From Bordetella genomosp. 9 (lineage in GTDB: Bacteria > Pseudomonadota > Gammaproteobacteria > Burkholderiales > Burkholderiaceae_B), in assembly GCF_002261425.1 (NCBI RefSeq), contig NZ_NEVJ01000003.1:3472001-3536000 (forward strand): a stretch of DNA of 64,000 nt, given 5' to 3'. A program made the translations under genes and the position numbers. The notes below the pieces were generated by a model. That model was given only the letters and a program-made list of their open reading frames with translations. It was not told the origin of the DNA and did no database searches. Numbering within the stretch: position 1 is the stretch's first letter; every line of letters begins with the position of its first letter. Shown here one piece after another: positions 43,109 to 52,338 of the stretch.

Positions 43109-44101
43109 ATGAACTCCCTGGATATCGATGTACTGCAACATGCACGCGACTGGGTTGCCGAAGGCCATCGCGTCCATCTGATCACGGTCGTGCAGACCTG
43201 GGGCTCGGCCCCGCGGCAGGCGGGCGCGCTGGCGGCCTTGCGCGGCGACGGCCGGCTGGTCGGTTCGGTGTCCGGCGGATGCGTGGAAGACGACCTGATG
43301 GCGCGCGCCGTGGCCGGTACGCTGCCGGTGGCGGCCGACCGCGTCACCTATGGCATCACCAGCGAAGAGGCCGCCCGCTTCGGCCTGCCTTGCGGCGGCA
43401 CGCTGCGGCTGGTGGTGGAGCCGCTGCGCGACACCGAGTGGCTGGATCCCGTATTGGCGGACGTGCGCGCCCATCGCCTCGTCATGCGGACGGTGGACCT
43501 GCAGACGGGCGCCTGCACGCTGGCGCCCGCCAGCCCTATCGACGGCCCGGATTTCGACGGCCGCACCTTCCGTTCGGTCTACGGGCCGCACTGGCGGCTG
43601 CTGGTCATCGGCGCCAACCAGACGGCGCGCGTGTTGTGCGAAATCGCCACGGCGCTGGATTTCCACGTCATGGTGTGCGATCCGCGCGAAGAGTTCTTCG
43701 CCGATTGGAATATGCCCAACGTCACGCTGTTGACGTCCATGCCGGACGACACGGTGACCGAAATCGGCACCGACGAACGCACCGCCATCGTGGCCGTGAC
43801 GCACGATCCCAAGCTGGACGATATGGCTTTGCTGGAAGCGCTGAAATCGCCGGCGTTCTACGTGGGCGCGCTGGGTTCCGCGCCCAACCAGGCCAAGCGG
43901 CGCGAGCGCCTGCGCATGTTCGACCTGACCGAGGAAGAAATCGGCCGCCTGCACGGGCCCGTGGGGCTGCGCATCGCCAGCCGTACGCCCGCCGAGATCG
44001 CCGTGGCGATCGCCGCCGAGCTGGTGTGGGTCCGCAACACGCTGGGCGGCGCGGACGCCTGCGCGCCCAATCCGACCACTGCTTCGCGCGAAGATTCCTA
44101 G
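43109..44101 (+). CDS. XdhC/CoxI-family maturation factor
   Basis: A 330-residue protein. The N-terminal XdhC_CoxI domain has VVQTWGSAPRQAGALAALRGDGRLVGSVSGGCVEDDL (about 27-63) and a Cys in GLPCGGTLRLVVEPL. The C-terminal Rossmann domain has RLLVIGANQTARVLCEIATALDFHVMVCDPR (about 166) and YVGALGSAPNQAKRRERL. XdhC binds molybdenum cofactor and promotes its sulfuration for insertion into xanthine-dehydrogenase-type enzymes. Both hydroxylase sets in this window are likely clients. ATG 43109 was chosen as the family start. Confidence 0.9.
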   Translation: MNSLDIDVLQHARDWVAEGHRVHLITVVQTWGSAPRQAGALAALRGDGRLVGSVSGGCVEDDLMARAVAGTLPVAADRVTYGITSEEAARFGLPCGGTLRLVVEPLRDTEWLDPVLADVRAHRLVMRTVDLQTGACTLAPASPIDGPDFDGRTFRSVYGPHWRLLVIGANQTARVLCEIATALDFHVMVCDPREEFFADWNMPNVTLLTSMPDDTVTEIGTDERTAIVAVTHDPKLDDMALLEALKSPAFYVGALGSAPNQAKRRERLRMFDLTEEEIGRLHGPVGLRIASRTPAEIAVAIAAELVWVRNTLGGADACAPNPTTASREDS

Positions 44102-44175
44102 CGCGTCCGCGCTCGGCGACGCAGCCCCTGCCCCCTGTCCCTGCCCCCTGGTGCCCGAAAGCGCGCCGAGCGCCG

Positions 44176-45318
44176 TCAGGGCTGGCCCAGCGCGATGGTG
44201 TCGCCGTTGCGCGGCGCCTCGATCACCCGTTCCGGTATTTCCCAGATCAACAGCTTCGGCGGCGTCTGCCTGAAGGCGGGGCTGCCGAAGTACGCGTTCG
44301 CGGCGCCGGCGAAATCGCCGCCATCGCGGGCGAAGTCGGGAATGCGGGCGTGCAGCGCGTTTTCCAGGAAAGGCACGAAGTTGCTGTTGCGCGAGAACGA
44401 CGTGCCGATCAGCGCCGCGTTCGGCAGATTGTCGTCGCCGAAAAGGTCATCGGCGCCGGACCCGGCGGACGCCGCGGGTTTCTGCGTGAAGACGGAAACG
44501 CGTGTGGTGTCGTGCGGCGGCTGCAGGCGGGCGGGCAGCCAATCCAGGCCCGCGAGCCGGATCAGGTCGCCGGGCCGGTCCTCGGTCTGCGTGCGTATCG
44601 TCCAGTCGGTGCGCGGCGTCACCGTGATCCCGGCGCCGCGTATCGCCTGGGCCACCGCTTCGGCGGCCGCCTGGGCGCCTGTTTCGTTCCAGTGCGTGTC
44701 GGTGCGCAGATAGGCGCCGCCGTCGCCGATGGCGGCCAGCACGGGCGCCAGGTTGATGGCGTCGACGCCTTCGGCGCGCAGCGTGGCGACCCAATCGTCC
44801 AGGCGCGTCGCGGATGCCGCCGGCCGCTGCAGGCCGCACAGATGCGCCGCGTCGATGCGGCTCTTGTCGGGCACCACCGCCACCACCAGGGCGATATGCC
44901 GCTGCGCCAGGGCGTTCTTGATGCGCAGGACTTCGCGGGCGCGAGACTGCGCGTTGTCGGCCGCATGCGGGTAGCGCATGAATTCATCGCTCAGGAACAG
45001 CCAGCCGGGGCAGCCCTGGCGCACGCGCGGGCCCAGGTCGCCCGCGGCCAGCCAGCTCAGGCCGCGTTCCAGCCGCGCGGATTCCGCCGGCAGGGGCGCG
45101 TTCGATAGCGCATGGGCCAGGTCGCGGGTGGTATCGCCTTCCAGGAAGGCGTGCCAGCCCAGGCCTTGCGGGAACAGGTCCAGATCGCCACGCGCCACCT
45201 GGTACGCGGTGGTGGCCAGTCCGGCCATCAGGAACGCGATCAGCGCGACGCCGGCCAGGCGGCTGGTCCAGCGGGCGATGCGGCCGGGATGGTCCACGGG
45301 CGGAATGGCGCTTTGCAT
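44176..45318 (-). CDS. AlgX/AlgJ-like cellulose acetylation protein (WssI-like)
   Basis: A 380-residue protein with one N-terminal transmembrane helix (about 20-42) and an SGNH-like domain. The catalytic pair is visible in the DTHWN motif (about 205) and GTSFSRNSN (about 315), as in AlgJ/AlgX acetyltransferases. These transfer acetyl groups onto the exported polysaccharide in the periplasm. It is the last gene of the cellulose run and starts 4 bp after the MBOAT gene. Confidence 0.82.
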   Translation of the reverse strand: MQSAIPPVDHPGRIARWTSRLAGVALIAFLMAGLATTAYQVARGDLDLFPQGLGWHAFLEGDTTRDLAHALSNAPLPAESARLERGLSWLAAGDLGPRVRQGCPGWLFLSDEFMRYPHAADNAQSRAREVLRIKNALAQRHIALVVAVVPDKSRIDAAHLCGLQRPAASATRLDDWVATLRAEGVDAINLAPVLAAIGDGGAYLRTDTHWNETGAQAAAEAVAQAIRGAGITVTPRTDWTIRTQTEDRPGDLIRLAGLDWLPARLQPPHDTTRVSVFTQKPAASAGSGADDLFGDDNLPNAALIGTSFSRNSNFVPFLENALHARIPDFARDGGDFAGAANAYFGSPAFRQTPPKLLIWEIPERVIEAPRNGDTIALGQP

Positions 45319-45321
45319 GGC

Positions 45322-46746
45322 TCAGAACTGGAAATAGAGAAAAGGAACGGCGCCGCGGCTGGCGATCAGGGCGAAGGAAAACAGGAAACCCAATACCGGC
45401 CACAGCGCGCCGGCCGCGAGGATCAGCGGATTGCGATGGCGCTCCGCCCAGGGCGCCAAGGCCGGCGCGAACGCGCAGCATACGCCCAGCACCAGGGTCA
45501 TGACGTGCACCGGGCGCAGCGCCAACCGCATTTCGTCGCCCAGCGCGACGCCATGCAGGCCGAACTGGCCGGCGTACATGGTCAGGGCGCCATCGAAGGT
45601 GTGCGCGCGGAAGATGGTCCAGGCCAGCATCACGAACAGCAGCGTCAGCACGCGCGCGGGTAGGCTCGGCAGCGGCGGCAGGCCGCTGTTCAGCCAAAGG
45701 CGTTCCGCGCACAGGGCCAGGCCGTGCGCGATGCCCCACAGCAGGAAATTCCAGCTGTCGCCGCCATGCCACAGGCCGGCGATGGCCATGGTGAGCAGCA
45801 GGTTGCGGTAGGTGCGCCATACGCCGCCCCGGTTGCCGCCCAGCGGGATATATAGATAGTCGCGCAGCCAGGTCGACAGCGAGATGTGCCAGCGCCGCCA
45901 GAAGTCCTGGATGCTGCGCGCCAGGTAGGGGTGCAGGAAGTTTTCAGGAAAGTGGAAGCCCAGCATCAGGCCCAGGCCGATGGCCATGGCGCTATAGCCC
46001 GCGAAATCGAAGAACAGCTGCAGCGTATAGCCCAGGCAGCCGAGCCAGGCATCGGCCAGCGTGGGGTGCGGCAGCGCGAACGCCGTGTCCACCAGCGGCG
46101 CCAGCGTATCGGCGATCAGCACCTTCATGCTCATGCCGATCATGAAGCGCCGCGCGCCCAGCGCGAACTGCGGCCAATCCACCGTGCGGGCGACCAGTTC
46201 GCGCTTGACCCAGTCGTAGCGGATGATGGGGCCGGCGATCAGGTGCACGAACATGGCCTGGTAGGCGCCGAAGGTGATGAAGCTGTAGTCCGCCGGTACG
46301 GTGCGGCGGTAGACATCGATCAGGTAGGAGATCGATTGCAGCACGATGAAGGACAGCCCGATGGGCAGGATCACCCGTTCCCAGCCGATGGGCTGGCCGC
46401 CGGCGGCGCCGATGGCGGTATTGAGCGTCTCGACCAGGATATTGGCGTACTTGTACCAGCACAGCGTACCCAGGGCGATGGCGATCAGCAGGGCGAGCAT
46501 CCAGCCGCGCCGCGCGCCGTCGCCGGCCTTGTCGATCAGGATGCCGCCCAGCCAGCCCAGCAGCGTGAGCGCGATGAACAGCAGCAGGAAGACGGGGCTC
46601 CACCAGCCATAGAACACCCAGCTGCTGAAGAGCAGCACGGCGTTGCGGCGATGAACGGCGCGGCCGCCCCCCAGCCCCGCCAGGACGTAAAGGATCAGGA
46701 ACGCCGGCAGGAACAGCGTCAGGAATTCCAGCGACGCGAAGACCAT
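45322..46746 (-). CDS. MBOAT O-acyltransferase (WssH/AlgI-like)
   Basis: A 474-residue membrane protein with about ten transmembrane segments. The MBOAT signature has FWRRWHISLSTWLRDYLYIPLGGNRGG (about 258-285) and the active-site His region AGLWHGGDSWNFLLWGIAHG (about 305-325). It moves acetyl groups across the inner membrane for O-acetylation. It lies between the AlgF-like and AlgX-like genes, the same order as in the Pseudomonas wss operon. Confidence 0.9.
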   Translation of the reverse strand: MVFASLEFLTLFLPAFLILYVLAGLGGGRAVHRRNAVLLFSSWVFYGWWSPVFLLLFIALTLLGWLGGILIDKAGDGARRGWMLALLIAIALGTLCWYKYANILVETLNTAIGAAGGQPIGWERVILPIGLSFIVLQSISYLIDVYRRTVPADYSFITFGAYQAMFVHLIAGPIIRYDWVKRELVARTVDWPQFALGARRFMIGMSMKVLIADTLAPLVDTAFALPHPTLADAWLGCLGYTLQLFFDFAGYSAMAIGLGLMLGFHFPENFLHPYLARSIQDFWRRWHISLSTWLRDYLYIPLGGNRGGVWRTYRNLLLTMAIAGLWHGGDSWNFLLWGIAHGLALCAERLWLNSGLPPLPSLPARVLTLLFVMLAWTIFRAHTFDGALTMYAGQFGLHGVALGDEMRLALRPVHVMTLVLGVCCAFAPALAPWAERHRNPLILAAGALWPVLGFLFSFALIASRGAVPFLYFQF

Positions 46747-46755
46747 GGAAGCTGC

Positions 46756-47469
46756 TTACCTCGCCAGGGTGTCGTCGGCGCGGATCAAGCGCGGGCCGGC
46801 GGACGCGGCGGCGCCGCTTGCGTTGCCGGGCACCAGCAGCACGCTGTAGCGCTTGCCGGCCTGCAACTGGCCCAGGTCCAGGGGCGCGCCGGCCGCCTGG
46901 CCACCGCATGCGCCCTGCACGGCCAGCGCGACGGCATTGATGTCGCGCCGCTTCAACGATCCCGCGGCGACGTCCTGTGCGATGGCCACGTTGCGTCCCG
47001 CCGCCATCAGGGACGCCTGCGTGCACGAGGGGTCCAGGTTGTAGAAGGCCAGTGACGCCTTCAGGCCGTTGAAGTCGTCGGGTTTTTCCGCGATGGTCAC
47101 GGTCTTCAGTCCACCCGCGGCGTCCGCGAGCACGACCACCGTGGCGAAGGCGCCGGCGTCCACGCGCACGGAGACGGCCGCGCGCGCCGCGGCCTGCTCC
47201 ACCGTGCCGGCGATGGCGGTGCGGGCCTTCACGGGCAGGAAGTCGGTGGCCGGCTTGGCGTTGTCCAGGACGATGCGCGCCTGCCGGTTCTCGGGGATGA
47301 CCGTGACGGGCGCGCCGGTGCCGTTGACGAACCTCAGGAACGAGGCGTCATCGGACGGGCCGGTTTCGTAGAGCTGCGTCTCGGCCGCTTGGGCCGCGTG
47401 CGGCGCGTAGCCGTACAGGACAAGGGCGGCGAGCGCCAGCGCCGCGCCGTGCGTCGCGATGGATTTCAT
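46756..47469 (-). CDS. AlgF-like acetylation accessory protein (WssG-like)
   Basis: A 237-residue exported protein. The signal peptide covers residues 1-28 (ending AQA), followed by an AlgF-like region starting TQLYETGPSDDASFLRFVNGTGAPVTV (about 31-57). ATG 47469 overlaps the preceding stop by ATGA. AlgF-like proteins are needed for acetyl transfer in the periplasm. Family match is moderate and rests partly on position. Confidence 0.75.
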   Translation of the reverse strand: MKSIATHGAALALAALVLYGYAPHAAQAAETQLYETGPSDDASFLRFVNGTGAPVTVIPENRQARIVLDNAKPATDFLPVKARTAIAGTVEQAAARAAVSVRVDAGAFATVVVLADAAGGLKTVTIAEKPDDFNGLKASLAFYNLDPSCTQASLMAAGRNVAIAQDVAAGSLKRRDINAVALAVQGACGGQAAGAPLDLGQLQAGKRYSVLLVPGNASGAAASAGPRLIRADDTLAR

Positions 47470-48128
47470 TTCTTCTCCATGCCCTTGATCACGGGCAGGT
47501 CGAGGACGGCCTTGGTGATGGCGTCGCCCCACTGCTTGTAGCCGGGCGCGGTGAAGTGCTGGCCGTCGACGGTGCCCCACTGACCCGGCTTCGAGAAATT
47601 GAGCGAATCGATGTATGCGCAAGGCGCGACGTTCGCCGCCAGGAAGCTCGACATCAGCTTGACGCGCGCGAAGGTCTTGCCGAACTTGCCGCCTTCGCTG
47701 CCCCATGCCGGTCCGATCCAGACGCAGGCGGTATTGGTGGCCGCGATATCGCCGGTCAGCGCGGTGACCTGCTGCCATACCCAGGTCTTCGGAAAGTCGG
47801 GCTTGTCGTAGGCCGCCATGGTGTCGCCCATGACGATCAGGACGACGTTCGGCTTGTCGGTGGCGATCAGCTGCTTGATCGGCGTGGTTTGCGGATTCGC
47901 GCCCAGCACCTTGATCGGGCCCTTGTCGACGCGCTCGGCGCCGCCGCAGGTGCCCGTGGTGACCTTGGTCCAGTCGCCGGCATTGGCGCCGCAGATGCCC
48001 AGGGAATGCACGCGTGCGCCCTGCTGCACCAGATCGTCGTGCAGCGTGGTGATCAGGTGCGTGGGGACGGTCATGTGGCTGTCGCCGATGATCAGGATGG
48101 ACAGTCCGGCGAGTACGGCAGGTAGCAT
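47466..48128 (-). CDS. SGNH/GDSL hydrolase of the cellulose acetylation module (WssF-like)
   Basis: A 220-residue SGNH-fold protein. GDSH (about 15-18) supplies the nucleophile Ser, and DGQHFTAPGYKQWGDAI near 190-206 supplies Asp-x-x-His. Only 14 residues precede the GDSH motif, so a full signal peptide is not visible. WssF-like proteins act in cellulose acetylation in Pseudomonas. The gene starts 64 bp after bcsC and overlaps the AlgF-like gene by ATGA. Confidence 0.8.
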   Translation of the reverse strand: MLPAVLAGLSILIIGDSHMTVPTHLITTLHDDLVQQGARVHSLGICGANAGDWTKVTTGTCGGAERVDKGPIKVLGANPQTTPIKQLIATDKPNVVLIVMGDTMAAYDKPDFPKTWVWQQVTALTGDIAATNTACVWIGPAWGSEGGKFGKTFARVKLMSSFLAANVAPCAYIDSLNFSKPGQWGTVDGQHFTAPGYKQWGDAITKAVLDLPVIKGMEKK

Positions 48129-48192
48129 GTGTTTCTCTCTTCGGTAAACGATCGGGGACGCAGTATCGAGTTTGGCGCGAGGCGCGTGGTGC

Positions 48193-51100
48193 TCACTGCG
48201 CGTAAGGCGATTTGAAGGCGGTGGGGGGCAGGCTCACGCCGCCTGGCATGGGGTCGAAGGTGTAGCGCGCATACAGGCCGCCCACCCACTGGCGGTAGTC
48301 GCGCGAGTTGTCGATGGACGCCATGCCGCCCAGGAACAGCTGCGGACCCACCTGGTATTCCGCGCTGGTCAACAGGCTGTAGCCCACGCCGGTCTTGCTC
48401 TGGCCATCGTAGCGCGCGTCCGGCGAACCGGTCAGTCCCTGGGCGTAGGCCTGGGCCGCGGCGGTGTTGGCGGCGTTCTGCAGGCTGCCGTTGTTGGGGA
48501 AGTAGGGCGAGGAGTCGGTGCGGAAGTACTGCAGGCCCAGGGAGCCTTGCACCTGGTAGCTGAAGTTGCCGCGGCGCTGCGCCCAGTTCAGCGGCACGCT
48601 CAGCGCGTAGTACTCCTGCGGGCTGAAGTAGCCGCCCTGTCCATAAGTGAAGAAGCTGAGGTTCTTGTCATACGACATGGCCGTCACGTTCACGCCGCTG
48701 GACAGTTGGTAGCCGGTGTCGCGCAGCAGATACTTGTAAAGGCCGACGCCGCCTTCCAGGCGCGTGTTCGATTCGACGTTGCGGCCGTCCAGCGATTGAA
48801 AGGAGCCGTATCCGTACACGCCGTAGTCGCCGTAGTCCTGCGTCAGCTGCAGCCGCACGCCGGTGGCGGCCACCGCGCCCCAGGACTGCCCTGTGCGCGC
48901 GTCGCGCGCGCCGGCGAAGGACAGCAGGCTGTCCGTCACCGGGCGGCGCGAAAGCTCGGCCGTGTAGGACAGGCCGCTGTCGTCCAGCGGACGGTTCAGT
49001 TTCACGCCCCCTATCACGTTGGTGTAGCGAAAGCCGATGGGTGTGCTGCCGAGGTCGGCGGACAGTCCGTCCGTTTCATAGGCCACGGACACGCCCACGC
49101 CATGATCGCTTTGCGAACCGGCCGAGCCGGCGGTGCCGTTCTGCTGCGCCAGCGCCGCGGCGGGGCCGCCGCCGAAGCGGCTGCCCGAGCCGTAGCCATT
49201 GCCCACCGATCCGGCCTGCAAGGTGGTCGGCGTGACCTTCAGGAACAGGTTGCCGTCGCCGACGGGCAGGCGGGCCTGCGCGGGCGCTTCGATATCGCTG
49301 AGCTTGCCCATGCCGGATTCGCCGTTGCGGCTGCGTCCCAGGAGGCCGACCTGCGCGTAGGGCGTACCGGTCCGCATCAACTGGTCCAGCTCCTGCTGGA
49401 TGGAAGGCGGCGCCGCGTCCTGTCCGGACGCGGCGGACGTGGCCGGTGCGGGCTGCGCATAGCCGTTGGCGGGCGCGTAGCCCGGCGGCGGCGGATAGCC
49501 GGCCTGGGCCGCATAGACGGGTGGCGCGCCATAGCCGGGCGCTGGCGCGTACCCTTGCGGCGCGGGGTAGCCCGGCGCGGGGGTGTAGCCCGGCGGCGGC
49601 GCCGCATAGCCCGGCGCCGCGCCGCCCGCGTAGGCATACTGCACCGATCCCGCCGCGGCGGGATAGGGCTGCGGCGGACGCAGCGACGAAGCGGGCGCGG
49701 GGATGTACGCGCCGCCGCTGTCGCCATTGCCGCCACTGGCGCTGGCCAGGGCCTGCGGCAGCGGCAGGGGCGCCATGCCCAGCGTCGACTGGCTGCGCTG
49801 GCCCGGCAGGCCGACAAAGGGGTTGGAAGCCGTGGGCGAAGCCGCGGCCACCTGCGTGCCCGCGCCGCCGGATTGTTGCGCGGCGAGCGCCGCCTTCAGC
49901 AACTGGGTCGCCTTCGCGGTCTTGCCCTGTTCGCGATAGATGCGCGCGGCCGAAGCCAGTACGTCGGCATTGTCGGGCGCCAGCGAAATCGCCTTCTGCG
50001 CCGACTTGTCGGCGAAGTCGTAGTCCTTCACGCGATTGGCCATCTGCGCCGCGCCGAGCTGCACGTCGACGTTGTCGGGATCCGTGCGCTGCAGCCGCTT
50101 GTAGATGTCCAGCGCCTTGGGGTATTCCTGCGCGGACGCGTACATGCGGGCCAGGGTGCCGGCCACCAGCGGATCGTCGGGACGTTCCTGCAAAACCGGC
50201 GCCAGGATGTCGTACGCCGCGACCAGGTCGTCGCGCTGGCGCAAGGCTTCGGCCTGGCGGACGATGTACAGCACGCGCAGATTGTCGAAGCTGTCTTGAT
50301 CGGCCTGCGACAGGTGCTGGCGCTGCAGGGACCGCAAGACATCGACGAGCTCGGCGTCGCGTCCGGTCTTCAGCAACAGCGACGCGTATTGCAGGGATAG
50401 CGACGGCGGCGGCGGATTGCGTGCCGCCAGCGCGTCGCGCAGCATGGCCGTGCCGGTCGCCGGGTCGCCGGCGTCCACATAGGCCAGGGCCAGCGCGCCC
50501 AGCATGTCGGGATCCTGGCCGGCATAGGACGTCGCCTGCGCAAGCAGGTTCGACGCTTCCTTGCGCCGGCCGCTCTGGGCCAGGCGCGTGGCCAGGGCCG
50601 CCTGCGACTGCACCCAGGTACGGCGCTCCAGCAGCGTCATGTCGGCGGTACGCGCCGATTCGGGGATGCGCCGCAACGTGGCCAAGGCGCCGGAATAGTC
50701 TTTGGCTTGCGAGGACACCAGCGCGCTGGCGTAAAGCGCTTCGTTGTCGCCGGGCCGCGCCGCGACCAGGTCGTCCATCAGGCTCGATGCGCGGGCCTTG
50801 TCGCCGGCCTTCATGTACAACCGGGCCAGCGATACCCGCATCCATGGATCGCCGGGCGCTTCCTTGACGGCCTGCTGCCAGGCCGCCTGCGCCGCGGCCG
50901 TGTCGCCGCGCGCCAGCGCGGCCTGGGCGCGGCCATCGTCCAGCGCCGCGCGCAGGATATCCGCGCCGCCGACCGCGGTGCGTTGCACGGGCGTCAGGCC
51001 GTCGACGATGCGCTTCGCCTCGGCGTCCTTGCCATTGCGCGCCAGCACGGACACCAGTCCGCGCAGCGTATCCGCATCGTTCGGCGAACTGGCGATCGCG

Positions 51101-52338
51101 CTGCGATACAGGCGCTCCGCGTCGTCCAGGCGGCCTTCGCCGGCGGCGATCGCGGCCAGCTGGTTGGCGGCCGCGGGATCGCGCGGAGACAGGCTCATGG
51201 CCTCGCGCAGCAGGCGGTCGGCGGTGGCGGTATCGCCGGCCTGGCGCGCCGTGTTGGCGCGCGTGACCAGCGCCCAGTACGAGGCGCTGTCCAGCGCGCT
51301 CTTCCAACGCGTGCCGCCGTTGCGGACCGCGCGATCCAGCAGGTTCCTGGCATCGTCATAGCGTTGCTGGCGCAGCCGCACAACGCCCAGGCCGCCCAGC
51401 GCATCGGCGTAATCGGCGCGGGACTTGAGCACCGCGTTGAAGCCCGTTTCCGCCGCCGTCAGATTGCCCTGCTCCAGCGCGCGCAGGCTGGCGTCCGTGC
51501 GGACGCGCAGCGGATCGAGCGGCGCGGCGGCCGATGCCGCGGGCGCCTTGCCGATATCGGCGTACTGCTGGCGGATTTCGTCGTCTTCCGGATGCGCCTT
51601 CAGGTAGGACTCGAACAAGGGGGCGTCGGCCTTGCGCGGCGGATTGCCCAGGAATCCCAGCGCCTCGCGCCAGCTTTCGGTGGCCGCGCCGCCCACGTCG
51701 GGCAGCGTCGACAGCTTTTCGAGGGCGCGTATGCCGTCGGCGCGCGTGTTTTCGTCCAGCGCCGTGATCTGCGCGATGTTCAGCCGGATCTCGTTGTTGT
51801 TCGGCTCTTCGCGCGACAGCCGCTGCAGGTTGCGCAGGGCCTCGGCACGACCGGCCGCCGTATAGCCCAGCCGGCTGTAGTACTCCAGCGCGATATCGCC
51901 GGTGGGCTGCGGCACGTTCTTGAACGCGGCGCGGTAGTTGTCCAGCGCGCCGTTCAGGTCATTGGATTGCACGGCCAGGCGGGCCTGCTCCAGCCGCCGC
52001 TTGCCTTCGCCGCTGCCCAGTTCGATGGCCTGGGTCAACCGGGCGACACGCAGGCTGTTCGGATCCTGCGCGCGCAAGCGGTCGAGATACTTGCGCGCGT
52101 CGGCCGGCTTGTTGGCCTTGACCGCGTCGATGCCCAGGCCATACAGCGCATCGGGCTGGTTGGGATCGATGCGCAGCAGCTTCTGCCAGGCTTCGTTGGA
52201 CCGCTCCGCGTTGTTGCGCTGCTGCCAGTACTGGCCTTGTTTCACCAGTACGTCGATGGCGCTGTCCTGCGCCCAGGCCGCCAGGGGCAGGGACGCGGCG
52301 AGCAGACCGGCGGCTAGGGAGCTGAGGCGCGGCGGCAT
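48193..52338 (-). CDS. bcsC: Cellulose synthase outer-membrane secretin-like subunit BcsC
   Basis: A 1381-residue export protein. Residues 1-23 are a signal peptide (ending WAQ), followed by about 800 residues of tetratricopeptide repeats. A Pro/Tyr/Gly/Ala-rich linker at about 880-980 has many YPAPxxYAPAPGY-type repeats. The C-terminal domain (about 1000-1381) is the BCSC_C beta-barrel, ending GGLYARYTFDPMPGGV...PYAQ. It exports the glucan through the outer membrane. ATG 52338 overlaps the BcsZ stop by 25 bp. Confidence 0.92.
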   Translation of the reverse strand: MPPRLSSLAAGLLAASLPLAAWAQDSAIDVLVKQGQYWQQRNNAERSNEAWQKLLRIDPNQPDALYGLGIDAVKANKPADARKYLDRLRAQDPNSLRVARLTQAIELGSGEGKRRLEQARLAVQSNDLNGALDNYRAAFKNVPQPTGDIALEYYSRLGYTAAGRAEALRNLQRLSREEPNNNEIRLNIAQITALDENTRADGIRALEKLSTLPDVGGAATESWREALGFLGNPPRKADAPLFESYLKAHPEDDEIRQQYADIGKAPAASAAAPLDPLRVRTDASLRALEQGNLTAAETGFNAVLKSRADYADALGGLGVVRLRQQRYDDARNLLDRAVRNGGTRWKSALDSASYWALVTRANTARQAGDTATADRLLREAMSLSPRDPAAANQLAAIAAGEGRLDDAERLYRSAIASSPNDADTLRGLVSVLARNGKDAEAKRIVDGLTPVQRTAVGGADILRAALDDGRAQAALARGDTAAAQAAWQQAVKEAPGDPWMRVSLARLYMKAGDKARASSLMDDLVAARPGDNEALYASALVSSQAKDYSGALATLRRIPESARTADMTLLERRTWVQSQAALATRLAQSGRRKEASNLLAQATSYAGQDPDMLGALALAYVDAGDPATGTAMLRDALAARNPPPPSLSLQYASLLLKTGRDAELVDVLRSLQRQHLSQADQDSFDNLRVLYIVRQAEALRQRDDLVAAYDILAPVLQERPDDPLVAGTLARMYASAQEYPKALDIYKRLQRTDPDNVDVQLGAAQMANRVKDYDFADKSAQKAISLAPDNADVLASAARIYREQGKTAKATQLLKAALAAQQSGGAGTQVAAASPTASNPFVGLPGQRSQSTLGMAPLPLPQALASASGGNGDSGGAYIPAPASSLRPPQPYPAAAGSVQYAYAGGAAPGYAAPPPGYTPAPGYPAPQGYAPAPGYGAPPVYAAQAGYPPPPGYAPANGYAQPAPATSAASGQDAAPPSIQQELDQLMRTGTPYAQVGLLGRSRNGESGMGKLSDIEAPAQARLPVGDGNLFLKVTPTTLQAGSVGNGYGSGSRFGGGPAAALAQQNGTAGSAGSQSDHGVGVSVAYETDGLSADLGSTPIGFRYTNVIGGVKLNRPLDDSGLSYTAELSRRPVTDSLLSFAGARDARTGQSWGAVAATGVRLQLTQDYGDYGVYGYGSFQSLDGRNVESNTRLEGGVGLYKYLLRDTGYQLSSGVNVTAMSYDKNLSFFTYGQGGYFSPQEYYALSVPLNWAQRRGNFSYQVQGSLGLQYFRTDSSPYFPNNGSLQNAANTAAAQAYAQGLTGSPDARYDGQSKTGVGYSLLTSAEYQVGPQLFLGGMASIDNSRDYRQWVGGLYARYTFDPMPGGVSLPPTAFKSPYAQ

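Noticed and set aside
48172..50400. Long plus-strand open frame opposite bcsC
   Set aside because: It is antisense to a confident gene and has a low-complexity composition.
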